Source: Chionoecetes opilio (Eukaryota; Arthropoda; Malacostraca; Decapoda; Majidae). Taken from it: a stretch of DNA of 64,000 bases. A program made the position numbers and the translations under genes. The notes beneath the pieces were generated by a model that did not search any database, was not told where the DNA came from, and saw only the letters and a list, made by a program, of their open reading frames with translations. Positions 22,409 to 34,379 of this stretch are shown here, piece after piece (positions within the stretch are counted from its first letter, which is position 1; every line of letters begins with the position of its first letter). The DNA lies in the NCBI GenBank assembly GCA_016584305.1, contig JACEEZ010017961.1, forward strand, positions 62,001 to 126,000, written 5' to 3'.

Positions 22409-23505
22409 GAGCTATGCTCGTACTGTCCCGTCTCCAAATCTACTATTATCCAGCTTGCCTTTGAAGTCCTGAATACTTCTTGCATTAATCACTTCTGCAT
22501 CAAGGTTGTTCTAGGTTTCTATGCTTCTATACGGGAAGCTGTATTTTTTTTTGTCCCTCTTGCATGTTGTCCTTTTCAATTTCTTCTCATGACCTCTTGC
22601 ACTTCTATCGTCCCACACAAACAGATCTTCTCTATCAATTTTTTCCAGACCCATTGATGCTCTATACACTGCTATAAAATCTCCCCTTTCTCTTCTTTTC
22701 TCAAGAGTTGGGAGCTTTAGTCTTGAAAGCCTTTCCTCATATGTTAAATCTCTCAGGCTTGGAGCCATTTTTGTGGCTGCTCTTTGTATTCTATCAATCT
22801 TCCTTATATCCTTCTTTTTATGTACTGACCAAATCACTGCCGCATATTCCAACCTTGGTCGAATCAAAGATGTTACCAATTTCTTAATCATCTCTTCATC
22901 CAGATATTTGAATGCCATTCTTATATTCCTCAGCAACTGATATGTATCTCCTGTGATCTTGTTTATATGCTTCTCAGGTGACAAATTATCCGTAATCCAC
23001 ACTCCCAGATCTTTTTCGACCTTTGTTTTGATTATCCATTCATTTCCCATCGAATACTTTCCTCTCTGTCTCTTTTTGCTACTGCCCATTTCCATCACTT
23101 TACACTTTTTAGCATTAAACTCCATTTCCCATAGTTGACTCCATCTGAAAATCTTATCTAGCTCCTTTTGTAAATCCTCACAGTCCTCTTTACTTTCTAC
23201 TTTTCTTAGTAATTTAGCATCATCAGCGAATAAACTCATATAACTGTTCACTCCTTCTGTCATATCATTTACATAGACCAAGAACATCATTGGGGCCAAT
23301 ACTGATCCTTGAGGAACTCCACTTATCACACTGCACCATTCTGACTTCTGATCTTTTATTACTGTTCTCATCTCTCTGTAGCTCAAAAAGTCTTCCATCC
23401 ACTTCAGCAAACCACCCTTCAATCCTCCTACATGTTCTAGCTTCCAGAGCAGTCTCTTATGAGGTACCTTGTCAAATGCCTTCTTTACGTCCAAGTACAC
23501 ACAAA
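22409..23505 (-). pseudogene. LINE ORF2 3' part: RT palm to C-terminus
   Basis: Begins at the M3 junction with VYLDVKKAFDKVPHKRLLWK and continues with ISGVPQGSVLAPMMFLVYVN, SLFADDAKLLRKV (catalytic Ala-Asp-Asp), AKKCKVMEMG, DLGVWITDN and RIQRAATKMAPSLRDLTYEE. A TAG replaces the expected Trp after YSFPYRSIET near 22511; the frame then continues NNLDAEVINARSIQDFKGKL and ends FGDGTVRA at about 22409. Apart from that one stop the domain is complete, so decay is slight. Confidence 0.85.
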
Positions 23506-23712
23506 CCTCGATTTCCCGGACTAATAGGGGGGAGCACTGGTCCGGGAACCGCAAAAGTCCGGGAATCGCAACAGTCCAGCAATTATCCTAAAAAAAAAAA
23601 AAAAAAAAAAAAAAGTCCGATGCCATCACCCACCCCCGGACGTTTATCCTACTCTAGTATTTACTGTCCGGCAACAGCCAATATCAACTACCCGCCGCGG
23701 ACTTTTACGTCC

Positions 23713-24175
23713 GCTGAGCATGCTGCCACCTGGCGGGAGGCAGCCAGAAAGTGTTCAATAGTCTCAAGAGATGTTCCTGCACCAGGGGCAGTGGGGGTCA
23801 GGGGACTAACGGAGGCTGTGCAGGTGAACCGTAAGTGTCGTGTGCCCAAATGTAAACAATACGACCGCTGAGCATGCTGCCACCTGGCGGGAGGCAGCAG
23901 AAAGTGTTCAATAGTCTCAAGAGACGTTCCTGCACCAGGGGCAGTGGGGGTCAGGGGACTAACGGAGGCAGTGCAGGTGAACCGTGAGTATCGTATGCCC
24001 AAATGTAAACAATACGACCGCTGAGCATGCTGCCACCTGGCGGGAGGCAGCAGAAAGTGTTCAATAGTCTCAGAGATGTTCCTGCACCGGGGGCAGTGGG
24101 AGTCAGGGGAATGACGGGGGCGGAGCAGGTGAACCGTGAGTGTCGTGTGCCCAAATGTAAACAATACGACCGCTG
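23713..24175. repeat. 155-bp repeat, three tandem units
   Basis: GCTGAGCATGCTGCCACCTG recurs at about 23713, 23868 and 24023, a period of 155 bp. Each unit contains CAGAAAGTGTTCAATAGTCT, TTCCTGCACC(A/G)GGGGCAGTG and GGTGAACCGTGAGT(G/A)TCGT. On the minus strand this is the LINE peptide PHCPWCRNVSETIEHFLL, shifted out of frame in parts. The remaining roughly 45 bp (TGTAAACAATACGACCGCTG and GCATGCTGCC) is unrelated to the LINE. Units differ by only a few percent. Confidence 0.9.
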
Positions 24176-24177
24176 AG

Positions 24178-24272
24178 CGGTCGAACAGGAACGGTAGTTT
24201 CAGGAACTACCACGTGTAGGCCTCGCGGCCTCTTGTAGCTTCCTTATTTTTTTATGTTCTTATGTTCTGTTC
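24178..24272 (-). mobile_element. SINE/LINE 3' end with (AACATAAG)-type tail
   Basis: On the minus strand the segment reads GTAGTTCCTGAAACTACC, then GGAAGCTACAAGAGGCC and ends AGAACATAAGAACATAAA. A short octamer-repeat tail is typical of a retroposed 3' end. It sits inside M3, immediately after the 155-bp repeats. The source element is not in the window. Confidence 0.4.
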
Positions 24273-24383
24273 TGAGCATGCTGCCACCTGGCGGGAAGCG
24301 AGGACACTGACCAGGGGTGACAGGAGACGCTCGGACCGCCGGAAAACTTTGTTAATTTACGACCAGCACCAGGCATTTCAACT

Positions 24384-24425
<42 letters not shown>

Positions 24426-24692
24426 CTTGGACTCTGACATATTCCCGGACCTCGGATTTTGTCCAGCAAATCCGATATCCGGGAAATGGAGGTCCGGGAA
24501 ATCGAGGTTTGTGTGTATATGCAATAGACTGTAATATACTGACAATAATACTGATCCTTGAGGAACTCCACTTATCACACTGCACCATTCTGACTTTTTA
24601 TCTTTTATTACTGTTCTCATCTCTCTGTTGCTCAAAAAGTCTTCCATCCACTTCAGCAAACCACCCTTCAATCCTCCTACATGTTCTAGCTT

Positions 24693-26573
24693 TCAGAGCA
24701 GTCTCTTATGAGGTACCTTGTCAAATGCCTTCTTTATGTCCAAGTAAATGCAATCGACCCACCCCTCTCTATCCTGTGTCATATCGATCATTCTCGAGTA
24801 AAAGCTTAATAAATTCGTTGTACATGACATTCCTCCTCTAAATCCAAACTGGCCACCTGCAAGTGTGTTTGTCTCTTCCAAATATTTCAACCATCTGTCC
24901 TTCACAATTTTTTCACACATTTTTGCCACTACACTTGTTAATGATACTGGCCTGTAATTTAATGGTTCTTCTTTGTCTCCTCCTTTGTGAATTGGCACAA
25001 TATTTGCTCTTTTCCAATCAAGCGGGACTCTGCTCTCCTTGAGTGAACTCTTAATTACACTATGTAACTTTCCTGCTAGTTGGTTACTGCACTCTTTCAT
25101 TATCCAATTTGACACTCCATCTGGACCCGGGGCTTTTCTCACATCTTGACTTTCCATTAGCCTTTTTACTTCTATTACGTCTACTTTTATGTCTTCCATT
25201 ATATTTTCTTTTGCTATTATATTTTTCGATTTAAATTCACTTTCTCTTGTAAATACAGTGTGTAAGCACTTATTAATTACCTCGGCCTGTTGTAATGCAT
25301 CTTCGTACACTATGCCTTCTACCTTCAGCTTATCTATTCCTTCCTTGTTTTTCATTTTTCCATTTATATATCTATAGAAAAGTTTCGGTTTGTTCTTATA
25401 TTTTTCTATTATATTTCTTTCATAGTTACTTTCTTCTTCTCTTCGAATTCTTACATATTCATTTCTAGTTGCTTTGTACTTCTCCCAAAGGTTGATACCA
25501 CCCTTTTTCCTCCAACTATTCCATGTTTTTTCTCTTTCTAGTCTTGCTAATTCACATTTTCTGTTAAACCATTCATTCTTTTTCTTTTCTCTGATAACTA
25601 TCCTTGGAACATAATTATTTATTCCTTCGGTGTAAATTCGGATGAACTCATCCCATTTTTTCTGGGTACTCCTTGCTGCATGGAAATTACTCCAGTCTGT
25701 CTCTCCGAAGAATGTTCTTAATCCGTCAAAGTCTGCTTTTCCATAATTGTATCTTCCTTTCTTGTGTTCTTCTCTTCTCCCCTCTTTTTTGCTATCAATT
25801 ATTTCAAATTCAATAAGTACATGGTCACTCTTTCCAAGTGGGCACTGATAATTTACTTTACTAATTACTTCCAGTTCTTTCGTCAATAGTAGGTCTAGTC
25901 TTGATGGTTCTTCGCTACCTCTGAATCTTGTGTTCTCTTTAATCCACTGAGTCATAATGTTATTCATTACCAAATCCAACAATATACCACCCCATGAGTT
26001 TTCTATTCCTTCAGTATACCATTCTTCCCAGCAAACTTCTTTGCAGTTAAAATCTCCCATCAAAATTATATTCTCACAATTTTCCGTCGTTTTTTTTAAA
26101 CATTTGCTGGTGTCTCTTATCATGTCTCCATATTCCTCTCTCCCCCAGGAATTTGTCTTAGGTGGAACGTATACGAGTACTAAGTCTCTTATTCTTCCTT
26201 TTTTCATCACCAACTCTACCTTCAACACCTCTGCCATTCCTTCTCCTTTTTCCACATTCCCTACTACCACATCCTTCCTTGTTAACACCATTACACCACC
26301 TCCCCTTTTCTGATTTCTGTTTCGCCTCCATACATTATATTGACCCTCCCCAACTGGCACATCCTCAGAATCACTCAGCTTCATTTCTACTAAACCTAAT
26401 ATGTCTGGTTTCTTGGCTCTCAGGTAATCGTTTATTTCTGTTAATGTTGACACTAGCCCATTTATATTTGTGTACGATACCTGCCATCCTATTTCATTTT
26501 CCTTTGAACTGTCTTCTCTTACTCTTTCTCTTTTAGGTACCACTTCTTCAGTTTTTGGTCTAAAACTCTCCAA
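24693..26573 (-). pseudogene. LINE ORF2 5' part: APE endonuclease and start of RT
   Basis: About 626 open codons. The endonuclease begins around residue 28 with SYTNINGLVSTLTEINDYL, followed by DILGLVEMKLSD, ILMGDFNCKEVCWEEW (catalytic Asp-x-Asn) and PLGKSDHVLIEFEI (catalytic Ser-Asp-His). RT follows with RKAPGPDGVSNWIMKE, IVPIHKGGDKEEPLNYRPVS, GQFGFRGGMSCTTNLL and IYLDIKKAFDKVPHK. It then stops because a Trp codon reads TGA, just before the duplicated segment. The first in-frame codon of the open stretch is TTG, so the true start is not fixed and is likely near the ORF1 overlap. The enzyme would nick the target and prime reverse transcription. Confidence 0.85.
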
Positions 26574-26900
26574 TAGAATTTCTGTTTTTCCTCTTCCGTT
26601 CTCAATTCGTTTTTTTCTTTGGCTTCTTTAAACAGTACATTCAGACTGGCTCTTTCTTCCTCATTCATATCTTTTCTTATCCATATTTTCTTATATTCTT
26701 CTGTCTTTGCCAGTTTCCATGCCTTAGACAATATATCTAGTGCTGTATTTTGTGACCTAAACTTAACTTTTAAGGGGCGGGCCCCTCCGTCCTCATATTT
26801 GCCTAACCTATGTATCTCTTCTATTTCTTCTTCTATCTCCATTTTTTCTTCTACTACTTTAAATATTTCTTTTGACACTTTCTTTTCTTCCTCTTCTGTT
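26519..26900 (-). pseudogene. LINE ORF1 C-terminal fragment
   Basis: The frame reads EEIEEIHRLGKYEDGGARPL, then KVKFRSQNTALDILSKAWKL and EEYKKIWIRKDMNEEERASL. The pattern of a Arg-Leu-Gly-Lys turn, a central beta-strand (VKF) and an arginine-rich C-terminal helix is what is seen in RNA-binding ORF1 products of Jockey/CR1 elements. It is cut off upstream at about 26.9 kb, next to a long simple repeat. The frame overlaps the beginning of ORF2 by about 50 bases. Its role would be RNA binding in the LINE particle. Confidence 0.6.
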
Positions 26901-27014
26901 CTAACCTATAAGTACTTCAGGTATTTCAGGGTCCTCTGCGTCCTTGTTGGTCACTGCAGCCATACAGTATATCCAGTTGTGTAGGAGCCTCTCAGAGCAC
27001 GCGTCTGTGTACAC

Positions 27015-28466
<1,452 letters not shown>

Positions 28467-28689
28467 CAGGGAAGTCCCGTTATACGAACATTTGGTATAC
28501 GAGAATTCAATGATACGAGATGTGTAAATTAGGGTCTATTTTCAATATACTAGATCAAAAATCCAATGCTACGACATTCAAACGGGGGTGAGTAAAATTA
28601 CCAAGTTATTTACTAAAGTAAATTACAAGTTATTTACTAAAATTATGAAGTCATTTACTGACTGTATGATTTTACCTAAGGTTGTACTA

Positions 28690-29161
28690 CAGGTTGAAGT
28701 TCCCAAACTCGGCATCCCAAGACTCGGCACACCCAAAACTCGGCTATGGTTCTGGATTTTCCAAAACATGGCAGAACACCCAAACCCCGCCCGCGTAGTT
28801 GCCGGGTCGGCCGCTAGGTGCCACCACACTAGGCCGCTTGGTTTCTCCCGCCGATTTGTTTGTTGTTATTGTTCAGTGGTGTTGTGACTGTAGAGTTGTG
28901 TACACTGTTATTTTGTGTACTTCTACAGGTCTGTTATTGGTATTATGGCTCCCAAACGTCCAGGAACACCTACTGGTGGAAGTGAAAAGAAAAGGAAGAA
29001 AACAATGTGTTAACTATTTCTGAGAAAATGGACTGTGATTTTCTTCATGTGATTTTCATGCTTTCTTTCCCCTTCATATATCTACGTTCTAAAAGTCGGA
29101 AAATTCCATTACTCGGCTCGGCGCTGGTCCCGAGGTTGCCGAGTTTGGGAACTTCAACCTG
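28690..29161 (+). mobile_element. Family B copy 1, internally deleted Tigger element
   Basis: CAGGTTGAAGTTCCCAAACT and GTTTGGGAACTTCAACCTG form an inverted repeat flanked by TA (28688-28689, 29162-29163). Further in, CTCGGCATCCC and the like repeat in inverse. The 472-bp element keeps the first codons of a Tigger-type transposase (28945-29013), so it is a deletion derivative of an autonomous element. The second copy, 59036-59504, lies in the opposite orientation. Confidence 0.85.
28945..29013 (+). pseudogene. Tigger transposase N-terminal remnant
   Basis: ATG opens MAPKRPGTPTGGSEKKRKKT and ends after 22 codons because two extra A's shift the frame. In the sister copy at 59159-59248 the frame continues to NVLTISEKI, the start of the helix-turn-helix DNA-binding domain of Tigger/CENP-B-type transposases. 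The basic, Pro/Lys-rich N-terminus also fits. No catalytic domain remains. Confidence 0.65.
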
Positions 29162-30044
29162 TATAATCAATCTGAAAATATGATAATTCTGGTGGCTCGG
29201 TACGAGAATGTGGCCTACAAAAGTTCACATCACTGGACGATGTACAATGATTCAGATGGGCAGAGACGAGTTTGTGGGGAGTGGAAGAGGTCTGCGCACC
29301 CCTCCCTTGTCCCTTACCTACCCTACCCTCTCGAGTCTATTGTATCACGCGGTGTCCCCAACAGTACATACGTCTTTTTTGCTTGTATGTATTGTGCCTT
29401 GCACAATCCAGCACAGCCAGACCCAATCCAGGGCCAGCACCGAGGATCTTTCCTCTTCCCCAAGTGATCAAGGGGAGGAGGAAGAACTCTAACCCAGTCA
29501 TCCTGCAAACGCAGTCACCGCTGTTTTCTCTCGAGCCTCGGCGAGAGTAACAGGGACTCTCAGCTGGCTACGTGCCAGCTTCCTGTCTATCCACACAACA
29601 TTACCACTTGTGAGTGTTATGCATGTTTTATGTTTAATTAATGTGCAGTTATGTTATTTTGTGTGCTATTTTCTCTTTCAGAATGCTTTTTCTACAGAAT
29701 AGGTAGTACAGTATGGGTAATATAGACTCTGTGTGTTTGTTGTGTTTGTTATAGTTTATTTTAGCTTGAAAAACATGTCTTTTTATTATTTTTTTTTTTT
29801 AATTGATAGGGTTCTGGAACCAAACCTATATTTTACCATTAGTTATGTGTTTCGTTATACGAGATTTCGCTTTACGAGTATGCCAGGTGGAACCTCACTG
29901 CTCGTATCTTCGGGACTTCCATGCACTTCCCTGTGTGGAAATATAAGACTCCAAAGCCACCAAATAGGCTAAATAGAGTTGTCTTTGAGGGCTCTGGTAC
30001 TAACGTTCTTCCTCTTTTTTTTACTATTCACATTTGGCAAGCTT

Positions 30045-30540
30045 TTTCTGGCACTAATTAGTCTTAGTCAAACTCAATGCCTTATCCACTCTTATGCTGC
30101 TGACACTACCCTGCTTTTCAATGTCACTCACTTGACATCCAACTATGGAATTAAATGATTCACGGAGGGATGCCACAGAGCATCTCATTTTTTATCTTAC
30201 TTCTATTTCTAAATGGGGGAGTAAGAGTAAACCTTGTTTTGTTCAATGCCTATAAGCCCAATTTCTTCACCTATCTACACAAAACAACACTCCAGACAAC
30301 TATCCCCTCTTCTTCGATGACATTCAACTGTCTCCCTCCTCTGCACGGAACATTCTTGGGATATCGTTTACTAAAAACCTCAATTGGAAATTTCACATTT
30401 CATCTCTTGCTAAAATCATCCTCTATGAAATTAGGTATCCTGTGGCCTCTGGATCAATATTTTTTCTCCCTGAAAGTTGATGCTTGATCTATACATGCTT
30501 GCATGAATGCATGTCAAGATGATGCTGGATCTTGATGTTT
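30045..30540 (+). pseudogene. Jockey-superfamily LINE, RT palm/thumb relic (left part)
   Basis: In shifted frames the plus strand gives SLSQTQCLIHSYAADTTLLF (a YADD motif with the first Asp changed to Ala), then FFDDIQLSPSSARNILGISF and TKNLNWKFHISSLAK. This is the RT palm and the following conserved block of a CR1/Jockey-type LINE. A further stretch to about 30540 (LYMLA...WRGV) fits the thumb. The rest of the gene resumes at 41289, after the foldback element. The Asp loss and several frameshifts make it dead. Confidence 0.65.
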
Positions 30541-30580
30541 GGAGGGGTGTGAGGAACTACACCTGCCTCGTTCCATCCTA

Positions 30581-30589
30581 CCTGAGGAG
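30581..30589. repeat. Left 9-bp target duplication of the foldback element
   Basis: CCTGAGGAG directly before the foldback element; the identical CCTGAGGAG is at 40718-40726, directly after it. A 9-bp duplication is typical of Mutator-like elements. Confidence 0.6.
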
Positions 30590-31860
30590 GGTACCCGGAC
30601 AGTTTGCCTACGGACAGTTTGCCTACGGACAGTTTGCCTACGGACAATTTGCCTACGGACAATTTGCCTACCGGACAGTTTGCCTATGGACAGTTTGTCT
30701 ACCGGACATTTTGCCTATCGGACAATTTGCCTACGGACACTTTGCCTACGGACACTTTGCCCACGGACACTTTGCCTCAGTGTTTCCACAGGAAAAATTT
30801 TCTTTACCTTGGGCAGTTATAGTGATAACCCTACCGTAGATAACCGTATAGTCGCCAGCTGGAATAATGTCGCCAGGCACCAAATATTACAAATTATAGC
30901 ATCACTACTGATGTGTATGTGCCACTGAAGATGATACACAGTAGTTCATATCGGTGACAGGACAACTCATACCGCGGACAACTCTTACCGGACAATTCAT
31001 ACCATGCTAATTCATACCCCGGACAATTCATACCATGCTAATTCATACCCCGGTCACCAAATAGTTTAATTATTGGAAATAATGAAATATATTTTTTAAT
31101 GTTTATAAATAATTAATATAGGCCTATAACGTCTCATATATACTTTTTTTGGGCATGCATTATTATTATTTTTTTTTTTCCTAAATTTTTGAAAACTTGT
31201 ATATGATAGAATAAGCTTGTCCATGTGTTAATTGGGGGTTTCAGGTCAGACTGCTAAAAATTGAAAAAAATCGGTGTAATAAATTTTTTTAATTACTATT
31301 ATTCAAAAACTAAGCTTCATTGGGGATTGCAAATGGTTGCATTTAGACGGAATTATTGTGGACTTTATTCAATTAGTGCCCGGGTATGGGTATGTCAAAA
31401 AGTATGCGAGCGGTAACTCTTACAATTTGAATCTATTTTACACTTTGTTACCCTTTATCTCAGTTAATTATTGATGGAGTGTTTATTTTTTGGGCATATC
31501 ATTGACATTATCCACTATATATGTGCAAAGAATGAGCTCTGAGTGGGCCTTAGTTTGAAAAATAAAAAAAAAAAAAATTCTTTTTGCATGTTTATGCTCG
31601 TCCCATTCACGCAACAAGAATGATAGAGACTTGAGTTACGGTATACTTCTAGAAAGTAATGGTATCTACCTCCAAATTAAAACGTTTCAGGAATTCAATG
31701 AAAAATATGCTCTCTATAACTGTTCAAATATGAGCTTAAAATCACTTTTTTTGAAGATTTTCAAAGTCTTCCCGTTTCAAAAGGGAGGTTCATTCAGGCA
31801 TGCAATTCACTCTATATTGTGTAGAATCCAATGCTGCTTGCCATTTGAGTGATTTTTTTT
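30590..31860 (+). repeat. Left arm of the foldback element
   Basis: Order from the outside: 12 units of the 15-bp minisatellite (30595-30778), a segment with an E-type end (CTACCGTAGATAACCGTATA), a second short array of GGACAATTCATACC units (30957-31055), then about 800 bp of AT-rich DNA ending at GAATCCAATGCTGCTTGCC. Each block is repeated in inverse order in the right arm. Confidence 0.85.
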
Positions 31861-31879
31861 TTTTATAAATAAATATAAA

Positions 31880-32029
<150 letters not shown>

Positions 32030-32814
32030 CAGTCAAACCTCGATATAACGGACTAAAGGGGGGAGGAGTCCGTTATAGCCGATTGTCCGTTATAGCGAGG
32101 GTATTTTCCCAAGGGGGGAAAAATATATGAAAAAACTGGAAAAATTGTAAAATAAATGAGAAATAATTACAAACACAACCAGACTGTGTAGCTATGTTGG
32201 GAGGTAAACAGTGACTGGCACTACATGCTGAATTTGGTCCGCTCCTACACTTGAAATAAATGAGAAATATACACAAACACAACCAGAACGTGTAGCTAGT
32301 CAAGCTCAAGCTCTAGTGAAAGGTAAACAAATTACTACGAGCCAGATTCAGCCGTGGCTTCCAAAGGTATTGGTTATTATCATGACTAATGCTCATTATT
32401 ATGTATATTATATGGTTGTGAACTGCAGTTCTATACACGTGTCACTATTTAGGTCAGTGTAGCACTGCGTGTCACCTTAGATAAGGGTGATTTAGGGTGT
32501 TGAGGTGACAGGGAGACGTAGCAGCGGCCACGCCATAACACTAATAGTCACTATTTTAAACAATACACACCTTCTACCACTATATCACTAGCAACACAGG
32601 CTCCTTCCTTATAATATTATATCTTAATATGTGATACATCAAAACTCCTTAAAACCCAAGCATTCTAAAATAAAATGAGAAAATAATACAATAATGTTGA
32701 GTTGACAATTCGAGCGGTGATAAGCGGTCTAATATGCAAAAAAAAAAAGTCACGCAAATGGAGTCCGTTATATCCGATGTCCGTTACATCGAGGCCCGTT
32801 ATATCGAGGTTTGA

Positions 32815-32817
<3 letters not shown>
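32030..32817. mobile_element. Family C1 copy 1, Tigger-type MITE, 788 bp
   Basis: CAGTCAAACCTCGATATAAC and GTTATATCGAGGTTTGACTG are inverted repeats flanked by TA. Subterminal repeats of CCGTTATATCCG / GTCCGTTACATC type follow. No transposase codons are visible. It is the most compact C1 copy in the window and gives the reference layout for the copies at 45258 and 55466. It inserted into (AT)n, as expected for a TA-targeting element. Confidence 0.85.
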
Positions 32818-32848
<31 letters not shown>

Positions 32849-32857
32849 ATATATATA

Positions 32858-32902
<45 letters not shown>
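32818..32902. repeat. (AT)n microsatellite
   Basis: About 85 bp of alternating AT to the right of C1 copy 1; probably the same tract as 31880-32029, split by the insertion. Confidence 0.95.
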
Positions 32903-33389
32903 GCAAAAACTTTGAAGAAAAAAATCCGTCTATATGCCCATATTTGGAGGATTGTAATTCTAAGAATTTTTATCATAAACCCTTGAAACTCTAACAGCTG
33001 CTAAATAGTAGTATATTGTGCAATGAGAAGAAATGTTAATGCTGTATCTTAATTTATCTTTGAGTGCTAGTGACTTAAATATCGGTCATAGGACTTTCTA
33101 TATTCAAATAGTGCCAGCGGTCAAATATCAAGGCTTATATTTTTTTCAATTTTTCCCTGAATATGAAATTGAATGTTGCTTTCTGTAGAATGCATATAGT
33201 TTTACGTATGAGAGAGGTATATTATCGCTGAATTAATTTTATTGTTCTGTTAGAACAGCTTAAAAATGACCTTATATTTTTTTTACAAAATTTTTCAAAT
33301 TCGTTCGATTTAAATTTTCGGTTTAAGGTATATCAAATGGACTATAGAGAAAGAGATAAAAAAAAGAGAAATATGAGAGGGAGGGAAAT

Positions 33390-33990
33390 GCCACTATTTT
33401 ATGTATAATTTAAATATTTCACCTTATGAATATTAGTTTTTGGGTTGTATCTGGTAAACCGTTTGTCTGATTGTAAAACATATAGAAAACTATTTATATA
33501 TCTTTTTATGATCTACACTTTTAATTTCAATGATTTTTTTTGTATCTATAAGGAAAATGCCACTTATGGGGCATAATGTGAAACATTACGCCTTAGGAAT
33601 AATTGTTTTGAGTTTTATCTTGTAAACTATTTGCCTTAATATAAAACTTATAGAAAACTATTTATAGAGTTTTTTATGATCTATAATTTTAATTTAGTGT
33701 CTTTTTTTTGTATTTATAAGGAAAAGGCCACTTTTTTGGGTATAATGTAAAATATTAGGCCTTATGAATAATACTTTTTGGGTTGTGTCTGCTAAACTGT
33801 TTGTCAGATTTTTAAACTAATAGAATAGTATTTATAGATTTTTTTATGATCTATAATTTTGATATATGTCTTTTTTTGTATTTATAAGGGAAATGCTCCT
33901 TTTGGGGCATATAATGGAAAATAAGACATATAAGGAATCACAATTTTTGGTTGTATGTGTTAAACCGTTTGCCTCTTAATAAAATCCAGC
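33390..33990. repeat. Four diverged ~165-bp tandem repeats
   Basis: The sequence TTGGGTTGTATCTGGTAAAC, then GTTTGTCTGATTG, ATAGAAAACTATTTATA, TTTTATGATCTA and AAGGAAAATGCCACTT recurs near 33430, 33600, 33775 and 33945 with about 75-85% identity. It lies in the interior of the foldback element. No coding potential. Confidence 0.75.
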
Positions 33991-34379
33991 GACATCCTGT
34001 CGAGAAAAAAATCTTCAAGACATTGTATAGTCTTACTCCTCTTATGACTTCGAATATTGACATATAATCCCCAAACTTTCAAAAGTGTGTTTGAGTGACT
34101 TAATTTTTTTGGATTAGGCTGATTTTCGGATATAGTGTGGGGAACGTCCTAATGCGTCGGTGATATAAATATGATAAACATCGGTCGATAAGTTTCGGAG
34201 TTACATCCAAAAATGTTGCAAAATCAAGCAAATTTGCTCTATTTTCACCTATAGGACCGAAAGTTAATGACAAAAATATGAATGGCTCTAATCATAACAA
34301 GAATGACCTATTCCGGCTTAAATGACACCTAGTGACTTTTTCTACCATTTTTGGTTTTAGAGATAGAGCCTTACAAAGA

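Larger units (their letters stand above)
23498..24515. mobile_element. Family M copy 3, complete, 1018 bp, inside LINE ORF2
   Basis: The ends CACACAAACCTCGATTTCCC and GGGAAATCGAGGTTTGTGTG are near-perfect inverted repeats flanked by TA (23496-23497, 24516-24517). The duplicated LINE segment at 24735-24750 supplies the empty site, GTCCAAGTAAATGCAA. The interior holds a poly-A run (23594-23616), three 155-bp repeats (23713-24175), a SINE 3' end (24178-24272) and a second poly-A run (24387-24422). No transposase is present, so it is non-autonomous. Its ends and TA target fit the pogo/Tigger group. Confidence 0.8.
22370..26900 (-). mobile_element. CR1-like (Jockey superfamily) LINE with internal duplication and insertion
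   Basis: Reading from 26.9 kb down: an ORF1 C-terminal piece, endonuclease, RT, a C-terminal region and a 3' tail with two TAGTTGTATTTAC-type repeats. The RT is interrupted by element M3 (23498-24515), and about 200 bp of RT (24550-24748) is present again at 23301-23501 with roughly five differences. The ORF2 ends GDGTVRA followed by a stop near 22409. Aside from these breaks the reading frames are long, so the copy is fairly young. Clade placement rests on ORF2 layout and motifs; an exact family name would need a database. Confidence 0.85.
28467..29933. mobile_element. Family A copy 1, with B inserted
   Basis: The left end CAGGGAAGTCCCGTTATACG follows TA. The right end region (TTATACGAGATTTCGCTTTA, CTCGTATCTTCGGGACTTCC, ending CCCTG) matches the other A copies. 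Element B occupies 28690-29161. A roughly 190-bp segment at 29400-29600, absent from copies A2 and A4, lies between GTATGTATTGTGCCTT and GTGAGTGTTATGC. No transposase is seen. The TA target and CAGGG ends fit the pogo/Tigger group. Confidence 0.8.

Noticed and set aside
21950..22510. ACAACCTTGATGCAG shared by the host exon start and the LINE C-terminus (NNLDAE / DNLDAA)
   Set aside because: Only about 15 bases match and similarity stops on both sides; treated as chance, though it could be a scrap of LINE sequence exonised.
30604..30822. Repeat protein of LPTDS units, and the mirror at 40500-40703
   Set aside because: The 15-bp unit is a multiple of three, so any frame repeats; both strands are open. 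It is the terminal minisatellite, not a gene.
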